Assembly (NCBI RefSeq): GCF_006228125.1
Contig: NZ_VDFY01000257.1
Span: 1-64,000, forward strand
DNA length: 64,000 bases
Direction: 5' to 3'
Source: Micromonospora orduensis
Lineage (GTDB): Bacteria; Actinomycetota; Actinomycetes; Mycobacteriales; Micromonosporaceae
Below are positions 15,791 through 24,236 of the stretch, piece after piece (the first letter of the stretch is position 1; each line of letters opens with the position of its first letter). Below the pieces are notes generated by a model. That model was given only the letters and a program-made list of their open reading frames with translations, made no database searches and had not been told where the DNA came from. Made by a program: the position numbers and the translations under genes.

Positions 15791-17103
15791 GTCGACGCCT
15801 CGTTCCGCTTGATCCAGTGTCGTTCGATCGTGTCGAGGACGTCGTCGTGATAGAGCCGCTGCGCCTGTTCGATCGAGAACGCAGCCAGGTAGTCGCGGAA
15901 GCGGTCCAGGGGTTCCTCACTCAGGTGGAGCATCCGGCGGTTGGCCACCACCGCGCTGCTCTGGAGGCCGTCGACCGCCCGGTCGACGGCCTGATCGATC
16001 GCCTCGGCCGGAACGACCTGATCGCAGATCTGCCGAGCGACGTCCTCCGCCGCGTCGATGCGCCGGCCGCCGAGAAGGACCTGGCGCGCGGCGCGCGGGC
16101 CGAGTCGCCTGCTGAGCCGGAGATTGGCCACCCCGGGGACGATCCCTTCGCGTACCGCCGGAAGGCTGAAGTAGACGCCCTCGTCCGCGATGACGTGGTC
16201 GACGACGAGCAGCATCTGCATGCCCCCGCCGATCGCGAACCCGTCGACGACCGCGATCCACGGCTTCTCCCGCCGGCCGCCGAGGTCACCCAGGCCGGCC
16301 GGGGAGCCGGTCTCGATCCCCCGCATGATCTTGTTGAGCGGGCCGAGCTCCCGGCGAAGCAGGAAGTCGGCGAACGAGATCTTTCCCTCGTACAGATGAG
16401 TCAGGTTGATGCCGGCGCAGAAGATCCGGCGACCGCGGTGCTTGGGATGGGAGACCACACCGCCACGCAGGACGCCGACCGCGATCCGATCGTCGAGCAG
16501 CGCGAGATCGACAGCGGTCTCCAGATCGGCGACCAGGCTGTCGTCCTCGGCGTTGAGGACCGCACCGTTTGCCAGCGTCACATGCGCGGCGGGCCCATGA
16601 CGCTCGATGGTGACGGTCCCGAGATCGAGGCGATCGGCGCCGCGAAATTCGGACAGCAGACGCTCCGCCGTCACGGTCGGGCGCAGCATGTCGGTGATCA
16701 CCGCCGTGCCCGCACGCGTCGAGCGCAGCAACCCCCAGGCGAAGATGCCCTGGTCGACCTCCCAGCCTTCCTTCGCGCGCTGCGGCGCGGAGCGCTCCGC
16801 CGCGAGGGCTGCCCGGTCCGGAACGAGTCCGGGGAACCGTACCGCTGCGGCGTCGAGCAGGGCATCCAGCCGCATCGGCAGCCGTCCGTCCTCAGTGAGA
16901 GTCGCGTGCACGTCGTCGCCGTGGTCGCGCATGAAGGCGGCCCGTACGGCTCGACAGCGTTCATGGACGGCGGCCGCAACCGCTCGCTGCGGATCGGACC
17001 GCCGCGCGACCGGAGGCAGCGCGGCCAGCTCAGCGATCCCGGCGGCGAGCGGACCACTAACGTCCGCCCACGCCACTTCGACGGCCCCCGAGTGAGCTAC
17101 CAC
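15787..17103 (-). CDS. dpgC: DpgC, cofactor-free dioxygenase of dihydroxyphenylglycine synthesis
   Basis: A 438-residue protein, the length expected for DpgC. The N-terminal helical part is followed by a crotonase core: GGRRIFCAGINLTHLYEGK, EKPWIAVVDGFAIGGGMQ, and VREGIVPGVANLRL. DpgC oxidises 3,5-dihydroxyphenylacetyl-CoA with O2, without metal or flavin, giving 3,5-dihydroxyphenylglyoxylate and CoA. GTG 17103 overlaps the dpgA stop by seven bases and is the only sensible in-frame start. The crotonase oxyanion glycines are intact. Confidence 0.93.
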   Translation of the reverse strand: MVAHSGAVEVAWADVSGPLAAGIAELAALPPVARRSDPQRAVAAAVHERCRAVRAAFMRDHGDDVHATLTEDGRLPMRLDALLDAAAVRFPGLVPDRAALAAERSAPQRAKEGWEVDQGIFAWGLLRSTRAGTAVITDMLRPTVTAERLLSEFRGADRLDLGTVTIERHGPAAHVTLANGAVLNAEDDSLVADLETAVDLALLDDRIAVGVLRGGVVSHPKHRGRRIFCAGINLTHLYEGKISFADFLLRRELGPLNKIMRGIETGSPAGLGDLGGRREKPWIAVVDGFAIGGGMQMLLVVDHVIADEGVYFSLPAVREGIVPGVANLRLSRRLGPRAARQVLLGGRRIDAAEDVARQICDQVVPAEAIDQAVDRAVDGLQSSAVVANRRMLHLSEEPLDRFRDYLAAFSIEQAQRLYHDDVLDTIERHWIKRNEAST

Positions 17104-18188
17104 GTCAGCAACGCCGACTCGATCGTCGACCCGGGACCCATGGTCATCATGACCGCCCGGTCGCCCGGCCGGGCGGCGCCCTCGTCGACCAGGTTCTGGT
17201 ACGCGAACAGGAACGACGAGCTCGACACGTTGCCATAGGAGCGGAGCACCTCGGTGGTGTGCCGCAGGTCGTGGTGGGTCAGCTCGAGGTTGACCCGGAC
17301 GGCGTCGATGACCTTCTTGCCGCCTGGATGCACGATCCAATGTGCTATGTCGCTGCGGCCCAGCGCGGCCCGGGACAGCAGCGCGTCGACCACCCGCTCG
17401 GCATGCGCGCCCACCACGTACGGAACGTCGGGGTCGAGGAAGAAGCTGAACTTGCCGTGCCGCTCGTCCCAGTCGTACCGCATGGCGTCCATGGCGGAGG
17501 TGATGATGTGCCGCGCGTAGCCCGTGACGGCCGGAACGGTGTCGTTGTCGGAGCAGCGCACTGCAACTGCGGCGGCACCATCGCCGAAGAGGCTGTTGAC
17601 CACGGCGGAACGCATCTCACCGTCGAAGACATAGGCGGCCGAGCACACCTCGACGCAGATCATCACGGCCAGGCCGCCGGGGTTGGCCCGCGCCCAGTTC
17701 GTCACCGGGTTCAAGCCGTTCAGGCCTGCGTTGCACCCCATGCCGACCACGTCCAGCCGGCCGCAGTCCGGCCGCATGCCGACGTCTCGGACCAGCAGGG
17801 CGCTGAGGCCCGGCGTCAACCAACCGGTCGACGTGACACAGCAGAGGAGATCCACGTCAGACGGAGCGGCGTTGATCGGAGCCAGGCAACGATGGAGCGC
17901 CTCGGCCGCGAGGCGGACGCCCTCGACCCGATGCTTCGCGAGCAGTTCGGACTGGCTCTCGACACTCGGCCGCTCCCCCGCTTCCCGCAGCGGCAGGGAC
18001 AAGAAGCGCTGGTCGATATGACTGTTCAGAAATACCGATCGAATGCCTTGATCGGTGATCCGATAATGGTCGAGAACTTCCATCTGGGTGTATCCGGTTG
18101 GCGGCGTCGCGGTACCGACGGACACGATTCTCGGTTCGACGAACCGATGGGAATATGATTTCTCCAGGGGCTTGTGGTCCATACCCAT
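17097..18188 (-). CDS. dpgA: DpgA, type III polyketide synthase making 3,5-dihydroxyphenylacetyl-CoA
   Basis: A 363-residue chalcone/stilbene-synthase-like protein. The nucleophilic cysteine is in VGMGCNAGLNGL (about residue 151), the catalytic histidine in WIVHPGGKKVID, and the asparagine in SYGNVSSSSFLF. It condenses four malonyl-CoA into a tetraketide that cyclises. Start ATG 18188 (MGMDHKP) follows a GGGGG-rich site; ATG 18182 is an alternative, and the frame extends to 18296 without better support. First gene of the dpgA-dpgC-hpgT-dpgB operon, diverging from dpgD. Confidence 0.94.
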   Translation of the reverse strand: MGMDHKPLEKSYSHRFVEPRIVSVGTATPPTGYTQMEVLDHYRITDQGIRSVFLNSHIDQRFLSLPLREAGERPSVESQSELLAKHRVEGVRLAAEALHRCLAPINAAPSDVDLLCCVTSTGWLTPGLSALLVRDVGMRPDCGRLDVVGMGCNAGLNGLNPVTNWARANPGGLAVMICVEVCSAAYVFDGEMRSAVVNSLFGDGAAAVAVRCSDNDTVPAVTGYARHIITSAMDAMRYDWDERHGKFSFFLDPDVPYVVGAHAERVVDALLSRAALGRSDIAHWIVHPGGKKVIDAVRVNLELTHHDLRHTTEVLRSYGNVSSSSFLFAYQNLVDEGAARPGDRAVMMTMGPGSTIESALLTW

Positions 18189-18198
18189 ACCACCCCCT

Positions 18199-18210
18199 AC
18201 AGTCGACTGT
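18199..18210. promoter_or_regulatory. Palindrome in the dpgA/dpgD divergent promoter
   Basis: ACAGTCGACTGT is a perfect 12-bp palindrome lying 11 bases before the dpgA start and 118 before dpgD. Its location suits an operator. It does not match the cluster's GTCTCGC palindrome. Confidence 0.3.
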
Positions 18211-18327
18211 CCCCGACGCGACGCGACGCTCCTGCGCGGCCAGGAATGAACGAAGAGCGCCGACATCAACCGATGGTACGGCCGCACGAACAACATAGAC
18301 CTTCTCGAGGCGGGCTAGTGTCGGACA

Positions 18328-19125
18328 ATGAACGAATCGACCGTGCACCTCGAGAAATCACACCACGTCGCCCGAATAACGTTGAGCCGCCCGCACGTCC
18401 TCAACGCCTTGGATCTCGCCACCCATGCCCGACTCGCGGAAATCTGGGACGAGGTGGAAAGCGACGACGAGGTATGGGCCGCGGTGCTCACCGGCGCCGG
18501 CGACCGAGCCTTCTCGTCCGGTCAGGATCTCACCGAGCTCGGCAGGCGGTTGCGCGGCGGACCCGTCCGTTCGTCGATCGGCAGCCACGGGATGCCCGGC
18601 CATCCCCGGCTCACCGAACGCTTCCGCATGTCGAAGCCGATCGTGGCACGGGTCAACGGCCTCGCCCTCGGCGGTGGCTTCGAGCTGGTGCTCGCCTGCG
18701 ACGTCGTGGTCGCCGCGGAGCACGCGTACTTCGGGCTGCCGGAGGCTCGGCTGGGGCTGGTCGCGGGCGCCGGCGGGGTGTTCCGGCTGACCCGCCAGGC
18801 GCCGTTCCGTGCGGCCCTGGGGCATGTGCTTACCGGTCGGCGGATCAGCGCCGCCCAGGCCCTCGCCTACGGTCTGGTGAACGACGTGGTGCCGGCCACG
18901 GAGCTGGACGACTGTGTGGACGAATGGGTCGCCGACATCCTGCGCTGCGCCCCGCTCGCCGTCCGAGCGGCGAAGGAGATGGCGTACGCTTCGGCTGCCC
19001 GGCCGCTGGCGGAGGCGTTCGCCGCCCGCTACGACTGGGAGGACAGGCGGATGGCGAGCGCGGACGCGGTCGAGGGTCCAACGGCCTTCCTGGAGCGGCG
19101 ACAGCCCGTGTGGCAGGGGCGCTGA
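18328..19125 (+). CDS. dpgD: DpgD, enoyl-CoA hydratase/isomerase
   Basis: A 265-residue crotonase with [33 protein letters not shown] split around residues 98-115, and the glutamates of [16 protein letters not shown]. DpgD aids DpgA and DpgB in dehydration and aromatisation toward 3,5-dihydroxyphenylacetyl-CoA. It is transcribed away from dpgA, whereas in classical clusters it lies downstream in the same operon. Nine bases after its stop comes the cluster palindrome that probably controls the MFS gene. Confidence 0.88.
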   Translation: MNESTVHLEKSHHVARITLSRPHVLNALDLATHARLAEIWDEVESDDEVWAAVLTGAGDRAFSSGQDLTELGRRLRGGPVRSSIGSHGMPGHPRLTERFRMSKPIVARVNGLALGGGFELVLACDVVVAAEHAYFGLPEARLGLVAGAGGVFRLTRQAPFRAALGHVLTGRRISAAQALAYGLVNDVVPATELDDCVDEWVADILRCAPLAVRAAKEMAYASAARPLAEAFAARYDWEDRRMASADAVEGPTAFLERRQPVWQGR

Positions 19126-19133
19126 CGGCGGGC

Positions 19134-19149
19134 GTCTCGCCAGCGAGAC
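19134..19149. promoter_or_regulatory. Candidate LmbU-family operator upstream of the exporter operon
   Basis: GTCTCGCCAGCGAGAC, seven-base arms, 123 bases before the MFS start at 19272. It matches the elements at 10906 and 37856 except for the central two bases. It would control the exporter-TEII-P450-PCP-C-ligase operon. Confidence 0.65.
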
Positions 19150-19271
19150 GAACCGGAATGGATCTGCGGCGGCCCGGCGGTAGACACGGGGAAGCGGTCG
19201 GCTGGTTTCACGCGACGCCCACGATAGCGTGAGGGGCCCGACGAACCATCCATTTCGATCGCTGGAGAGCC

Positions 19272-20615
19272 GTGCCTAGAAACCTCAGCGTCCTGCGTGA
19301 CCGAACCGTCGCCACTCTGCTCGCCGCGCGGTCGATCTCGCTGCTCGGCAATGCCATCGCACCGGTGGCGCTGGCATTCGCCGTGCTCGCCATGCCGGGC
19401 GGGTCGGCCACGGATCTCGGCCTGATTCTCGCCGCCCGCACGGTGACGCAGGTAGCCTTCGTCCTCCTCGGCGGCGTGCTCGCAGACCGTCTACCCAAGT
19501 ACCGCGTGATGGTCGGGTCCGACATCGCCGCCGCGATCATGCAGGCGGGGGTCGCTTCGCTGGTCATCCTGGGACACGCCAACCTTCCCGCGCTGGCCGT
19601 GCTGGCCGCCCTGAATGGCGCTGCCGCCGCGGTATTCGAACCCGCGTCCCGGTCGATCATGCCACAGCTGGTCCCTGCCGACGCACTGCAGTCGGCCAAC
19701 GCGCTGCTCAAGTTCTCGATGCGCGGTGGAAGCATCATCGGCGCCGCGCTCGCGGGCCTGTTGGTCGCCGCGTTCGGGCCCGGGCCGGCCCTCGCCGTGG
19801 ACGCGGGCACGTTCCTGGTCTCCGCGCTGGTGCTGATGTCCATCAGGGCACCCCGTCACACCGCGCCGAGCGCTCCGGGCCGGACCATGCTCGCGCAACT
19901 GATCGAAGGATGGCGCGAGTTCACCGCCCGACAGTGGGTCTGGGCGATGGTCGGGCAGCTCGCCTTCGTCAACATCCTGCTCGCCGGCAGCTTCTACGTG
20001 CTCGGCCCGGTGGTGGCCGAGCAGTCACTTGGGGGCGCGCCGGCATGGAGTGCCATCCTCACCGCCCAGGCCGTCGGCTTCGTGGCCGGCACCTTCGTCG
20101 CGATGCGCATCCGCCCGCGCTACCCGCTGCGGGTGGCGGCGCTGATGACCGCCTGCTTCTCGCTCTCGCTGTTCCTGCTGGCCGGCCCCGCACCGCTGGT
20201 GCTGATCGCGGCGGCCGCCTTCGTGGCGGCCATCTGCATCGACGTCTTCGAGGTCACCATCGACACGACACTTCAGCAGCACATCCCCAAGGAGTCGCTG
20301 TCACGGGTGATGTCCTACGAGGCGCTCGGCTCGTTCGCGTTCGTACCGCTCGGCATGGCGGCGGCCGGTCCGGTGGCCGAGGCCGTCGGCGTGGGACCCA
20401 CGCTCGCCGTCGCGGGCGCGCTGATCGTGCTGTCCGCCTTCGCCATCCTGCTGCTGCCCTCGGTCCGCAACATCCGGTCCGTCCCGACCTCCGACCGGGC
20501 CGAAGGCTCCCCGGAACCGACGGTCAGCAACGAGACGACCCTCGCTCCCGATCCGGCCGCCTCTCCGGACGACGTCCCGGCGGCGCGCGACGCCGAACTG
20601 CGGGAGAGCAGATGA
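19272..20615 (+). CDS. MFS drug-type exporter
   Basis: A 447-residue major facilitator with about 12 hydrophobic segments. ARSISLLGNAIAPVALAFAV opens TM1. The loop between TM2 and TM3 has the MFS motif A form GGVLADRLPKYRV. TM11-12 are followed by a ~55-residue hydrophilic, Pro/Asp/Glu-rich tail. It is of the enterobactin-exporter/multidrug type and likely exports the peptide. GTG 19272 begins an operon in which the next four genes overlap or nearly touch. Confidence 0.87.
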   Translation: MPRNLSVLRDRTVATLLAARSISLLGNAIAPVALAFAVLAMPGGSATDLGLILAARTVTQVAFVLLGGVLADRLPKYRVMVGSDIAAAIMQAGVASLVILGHANLPALAVLAALNGAAAAVFEPASRSIMPQLVPADALQSANALLKFSMRGGSIIGAALAGLLVAAFGPGPALAVDAGTFLVSALVLMSIRAPRHTAPSAPGRTMLAQLIEGWREFTARQWVWAMVGQLAFVNILLAGSFYVLGPVVAEQSLGGAPAWSAILTAQAVGFVAGTFVAMRIRPRYPLRVAALMTACFSLSLFLLAGPAPLVLIAAAAFVAAICIDVFEVTIDTTLQQHIPKESLSRVMSYEALGSFAFVPLGMAAAGPVAEAVGVGPTLAVAGALIVLSAFAILLLPSVRNIRSVPTSDRAEGSPEPTVSNETTLAPDPAASPDDVPAARDAELRESR

Positions 20616-21370
20616 GCGCTGGTTCGACGTCGCGATGGCTGCTGCGCCGGCCGGTGCCGGAGTCTCGCGGCCGGATCTTCTGCTTTCCGTACTCGGGCAT
20701 CGGCGCGTCCATGTTCAACAAGTGGCCGCGCTCGATCGACGGCGTCGAGGTGTGCCCCATTCAGTTTCCGGCCCGGGAAAACCGGATCCGAGAGCCGCAC
20801 TACGAGACGTACGAGCGGCTGGTCGAGGAGTTGGTCGAGGCCCTGCCACCGTACCTGGACCGGCCGTTCATCTTCTTCGGACACTGCGCCGGGGCGTTGC
20901 CGGCCTTCGAGACGGCCCGGCTCCTGGCGGATCTGGGCCTGCCCACGCCCGTCCAGGTCGTCGTGTCAGCGCAGGTCGGCCCGCAGCACTGCCCTCGGGA
21001 CCGGTGGCTGGACCTGAACGAGACGGAGCTTCGCGCGGAACTGGCCGCGTTGACCCGTCGGCGCGGCGGTGAGCCGCACCCGCTGCACCTGGACCTCACC
21101 ATGGACGTGCTGCGCCGCGACCTGGACGCCAACCGGGTCTACCACCGCGCGGAGGCGGTGACGATTCCGTCCGGCATCGTCGTTCTCCACTGGTCGGACG
21201 ACGTCGAGGTGCGGGCGGCCGAGTTGACCGGATGGGCCGACTACGCGACAGACGTCTCCTTCACCACGTTGCCGGGCGGCCACTACGAGTTCCTGTCCGG
21301 GCCGACGGCGCTGCTCGACCTGCTGGTTGGCGCATTCGGAGCAGTCGCAGCCGCCGAGCGACGAGGTTGA
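20612..21370 (+). CDS. Type II thioesterase with a cysteine nucleophile
   Basis: A 252-residue alpha/beta-hydrolase of the type II thioesterase class: FCFPYSGIGASMF, PIQFPARENRI, and the nucleophile elbow FFGHCAGALPAFE (Cys at about residue 90). The catalytic His is in LPGGHYEFL. Most members have Ser in GHSxG; here the codon is TGC. Cysteine at this position changes the acyl-enzyme to a thioester and is known in a few specialised NRPS thioesterases. The ATG overlaps the MFS stop. Together with the following P450 and PCP-C protein it resembles beta-hydroxylation cassettes. Confidence 0.87.
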   Translation: MSAGSTSRWLLRRPVPESRGRIFCFPYSGIGASMFNKWPRSIDGVEVCPIQFPARENRIREPHYETYERLVEELVEALPPYLDRPFIFFGHCAGALPAFETARLLADLGLPTPVQVVVSAQVGPQHCPRDRWLDLNETELRAELAALTRRRGGEPHPLHLDLTMDVLRRDLDANRVYHRAEAVTIPSGIVVLHWSDDVEVRAAELTGWADYATDVSFTTLPGGHYEFLSGPTALLDLLVGAFGAVAAAERRG

Positions 21371-21372
21371 CC

Positions 21373-22614
21373 ATGGAGCTCGCCGGGACCATCGATCTGG
21401 ACCAGGTGAACCTCTTCGACCCGGCGTTCTTCGCAACGAGGGATCCGCACCCGGTCTGGGCCGAGATGCGCCGGCACGCTCCCCTGCACCGTCAGACGCT
21501 GCCCGATGGGCGAGCCTTCCGGTCGGTGACCCGATATGCGGACGCGTGCCGGGTGCTGGGGCAATCGGAGGAGTTCACCTCATTGCGCGGCAATCTGCTC
21601 AACCAGCTCGGCCGCGACGACCCAGCGGCCGGGCAGATGCTGGTGGCCACGGATCCGCCGTGGCACGGCCACCTCCGCCGTCCCCTCGCGGGCCTGTTCG
21701 CCGGACGGGCGGTGGCGCGCACCGAAGACCTTGTGCGCCGGGCGGTCGGTGAGCTGCTCGCGGCCGCAGAGCCGGGCACGCAGTGGGATCTGGCCCACGA
21801 GGCCGCCCTGCTCCCGATGGCTGTCGCCGGCCACCTGATGGACATCTCCGCCGAGCACTGGTCCCGGCTGGTCGGCCTGACCAGCATGGCGGCCGCCCCG
21901 GACGATCCCGCCTTCCGCACGGTGAACGCGAACGCCACGCTTGCCATCGCGCATCACGAGTTGTTCTCCTTCTTCGCCGGCGAGGCCGACCGGCGCGCCG
22001 GCACTGCGGGCGACGACGCGATCCGCCTGCTCATCGGGATGCGGGCCAGCGATCGGCGGCTCACCCGGGAGGAAGTCGCAGTCAACTGCTACAGCCTGCT
22101 GCTCGGCGCGAACGCGACCACGCCGCACACCATCTCCGGCACGGTGCTGGCGCTGCTTGCCCGGCCCGAGCAGCTCCGGATGGTTCGCGAGGACCGGAGC
22201 CGGATCCCGGCGCTGGTCGAGGAGGGATTGCGCTGGACCTCGGCGGCCAGCAGCTTCCTGCGCCACGCCGTCAAGGACGTCGAGCTCAGCGGCGGATCGG
22301 TCGGTGCCGGTGAGGCGGTCGCCGTGTGGATCGGCGCGGCCAACCGGGACGAGGAGGTCTTCTCGACACCGGAGACGTTCGACGTGCGGCGAACCCCCAA
22401 CCGGCACCTCGCCTTCGGCTACGGACCGCACTACTGCCTGGGCGCCGCGGTCGCCCGACTCACCCTGCGGCTGTTCTTCGAAGAGGCCCTCGACCTCATG
22501 CCGTCGTGGGAGGTGGCCGCCGCCGCGCGGCCGCTGGCCTCCAACTTCATCGCTGGCTACAGCAGCGTCCCGCTGCGGACGCGACGTCACCAGGACGCGG
22601 TGCGCGGGTCATGA
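21373..22614 (+). CDS. Cytochrome P450, carrier-bound amino acid hydroxylase type
   Basis: A 413-residue P450. The heme-cysteine motif is FGYGPHYCLG (about residue 349), the ExxR is EGLR, and the I-helix reads LLLGANATTPH. Overall spacing and the RWTSAASSFLRHA block resemble the CYP163-like group (OxyD, NovI, NikQ) that beta-hydroxylates amino acids held on a carrier protein. The I-helix acidic residue usually found before TT is Ala here, so proton delivery must differ. It begins three bases after the thioesterase and ends overlapping the PCP-C gene. Confidence 0.87.
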   Translation: MELAGTIDLDQVNLFDPAFFATRDPHPVWAEMRRHAPLHRQTLPDGRAFRSVTRYADACRVLGQSEEFTSLRGNLLNQLGRDDPAAGQMLVATDPPWHGHLRRPLAGLFAGRAVARTEDLVRRAVGELLAAAEPGTQWDLAHEAALLPMAVAGHLMDISAEHWSRLVGLTSMAAAPDDPAFRTVNANATLAIAHHELFSFFAGEADRRAGTAGDDAIRLLIGMRASDRRLTREEVAVNCYSLLLGANATTPHTISGTVLALLARPEQLRMVREDRSRIPALVEEGLRWTSAASSFLRHAVKDVELSGGSVGAGEAVAVWIGAANRDEEVFSTPETFDVRRTPNRHLAFGYGPHYCLGAAVARLTLRLFFEEALDLMPSWEVAAAARPLASNFIAGYSSVPLRTRRHQDAVRGS

Positions 22615-22628
22615 CCGGAAGGAACGCG

Positions 22629-24236
22629 ATGCAGGAGCTGACACCAGGGCCGGCGGACGCCGCAGCCATTGTGCGCGAGATATTGGCCGTTCACCTCGCT
22701 GAGCCCACCATCGGTCTGGACGACGACTTCTACGCGATGGGCGGTGACTCGCTTATCGCGCTGCGGGTGGTCGCCGACGCGCAGGCGCGGGGCATCGAAG
22801 TGACGCTGCGCGACCTTCTCTACAACTCCACGGTGCGCGCGCTGGTGGCCGCACTAGATCTCGAGAACGCGCCGGAAGACACGCCGGCCAAGGGCCCCGA
22901 CGTCGTCCTGCTGCCCGCCGTCGACCATGCGCTGCTACCAGCCGGAGTGGTAAGCGCGCTGCCCGCGACGAAGCTGCAGGTCGGCATGATCTATCTCAGC
23001 GAGCGCAGCGGCGACCGCGAGCTGTATCAGTCGATGACGGGTTGGCTGGTGCCCGCCGCGTTCGACGAGGCGTCCTTCCGTACCGCGCTGCGCCGGCTGA
23101 TCGAGCGGCACGACGCACTACGCTCCTCGTTCGATTTCGGCGGTCTCTCCGTGCCCGCGCAACTGATCTGGTCCGCCGTGGAGTCTCCGCTCACGATCAG
23201 GCGGATGGCCGGCGCGACGCCGGCCGAGCTCACTGCCGCGGCGCACCGCTGGCACCAACACGATCTCGACCTTCCGCTCGACTACGAGCGGGCGCCGCTG
23301 TTCCGGTGCCACGTAGCCGTCGGTGGCGACGCGTTCCACGTGACCCTGGTGGTCCACCACGCGATCATCGACGGATGGAGCCTCGGTCAGGTCCTCGTCG
23401 ACCTGCTGACGCTGTACGCACAGGGCGACCACGCGTCGCTACCGCCAGTGCCCGACGGCGTCGCCGGCCGGTTCCTGGAGTCGGAACTCGCGGCGCTGGC
23501 CGACCCGGTCACGGCCACGTTCTGGCGCAACGAGTCCAACGTTCCCCCGCTACTGACCGGCGGTGTCCGGCCTACCGGTGTGGCAAACGCCGACGTCACC
23601 ATCGAAACAGCGCTGGACACCGCTCTGGTCGACGACCTGCGGGCGGTCGCGCGGACATTGGAACTGCCCCTGAAGTCGCTGCTCTTCGGCGCCCATCTGC
23701 GGGCCCTCGGCGAGCTGGCCGGCCGCAGCGACGACATCGTCAGTGGCCTGGTGGTGAACACCCGACCCCAGATTGCCGGTTCGGATCTGTTCGCCGGCCT
23801 GTTCCTGAACACCGTGCCGATCCGCGTCGACTCAGTGCGAGGCACCTGGGCGGAGCTCTGCCGGCGCGGCTACGCCGCCGAGCGGCGCGCGGCGCCGTAT
23901 CTCGCCTACCCGCTCGGTCAGATCGAGGTCGATCTGAACCGGCCGCCGTTCGACGTGGTCTTCAATTTCACCAACTTCCACGTGTATCAGCAGGCCAGGC
24001 ACTTGGGCGGTCCGGCGCCGGAGGGATTCTGGGTACGCGGCAAGCCGAGCTTCCCGTTCCGCGTGGACGTCGATATCGATGGCGTCCAGTCCGGCAGCCG
24101 TCTGGTTGTCGCGTTCGACCCGGCCGTCGTGGCGGACCGGGACGCGCGGGCCTACGTCGCCCGCATGGCCGACGCGCTCACCGAACTGGCGACCGATCCG
24201 CTCGCGGTCGATGACAGAGCGGCGACCAGCGCATGA
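22629..24236 (+). CDS. NRPS PCP-C didomain protein
   Basis: A 535-residue protein. A carrier domain (DDDFYAMGGDSLIAL, Ser near residue 40) is followed by a condensation domain from about residue 105. The intact active site is VHHAIIDGWS (about residue 244), with later motifs VNTRPQI, FNFTNFH and VDVDIDG. There is no adenylation domain, so the carrier must be loaded in trans. ATG 22629 is preferred (GGAAGG six bases upstream) over ATG 22611, which overlaps the P450 stop. Its neighbours suggest the carrier holds the substrate for the P450 and passes it on through the C domain. Confidence 0.85.
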   Translation: MQELTPGPADAAAIVREILAVHLAEPTIGLDDDFYAMGGDSLIALRVVADAQARGIEVTLRDLLYNSTVRALVAALDLENAPEDTPAKGPDVVLLPAVDHALLPAGVVSALPATKLQVGMIYLSERSGDRELYQSMTGWLVPAAFDEASFRTALRRLIERHDALRSSFDFGGLSVPAQLIWSAVESPLTIRRMAGATPAELTAAAHRWHQHDLDLPLDYERAPLFRCHVAVGGDAFHVTLVVHHAIIDGWSLGQVLVDLLTLYAQGDHASLPPVPDGVAGRFLESELAALADPVTATFWRNESNVPPLLTGGVRPTGVANADVTIETALDTALVDDLRAVARTLELPLKSLLFGAHLRALGELAGRSDDIVSGLVVNTRPQIAGSDLFAGLFLNTVPIRVDSVRGTWAELCRRGYAAERRAAPYLAYPLGQIEVDLNRPPFDVVFNFTNFHVYQQARHLGGPAPEGFWVRGKPSFPFRVDVDIDGVQSGSRLVVAFDPAVVADRDARAYVARMADALTELATDPLAVDDRAATSA

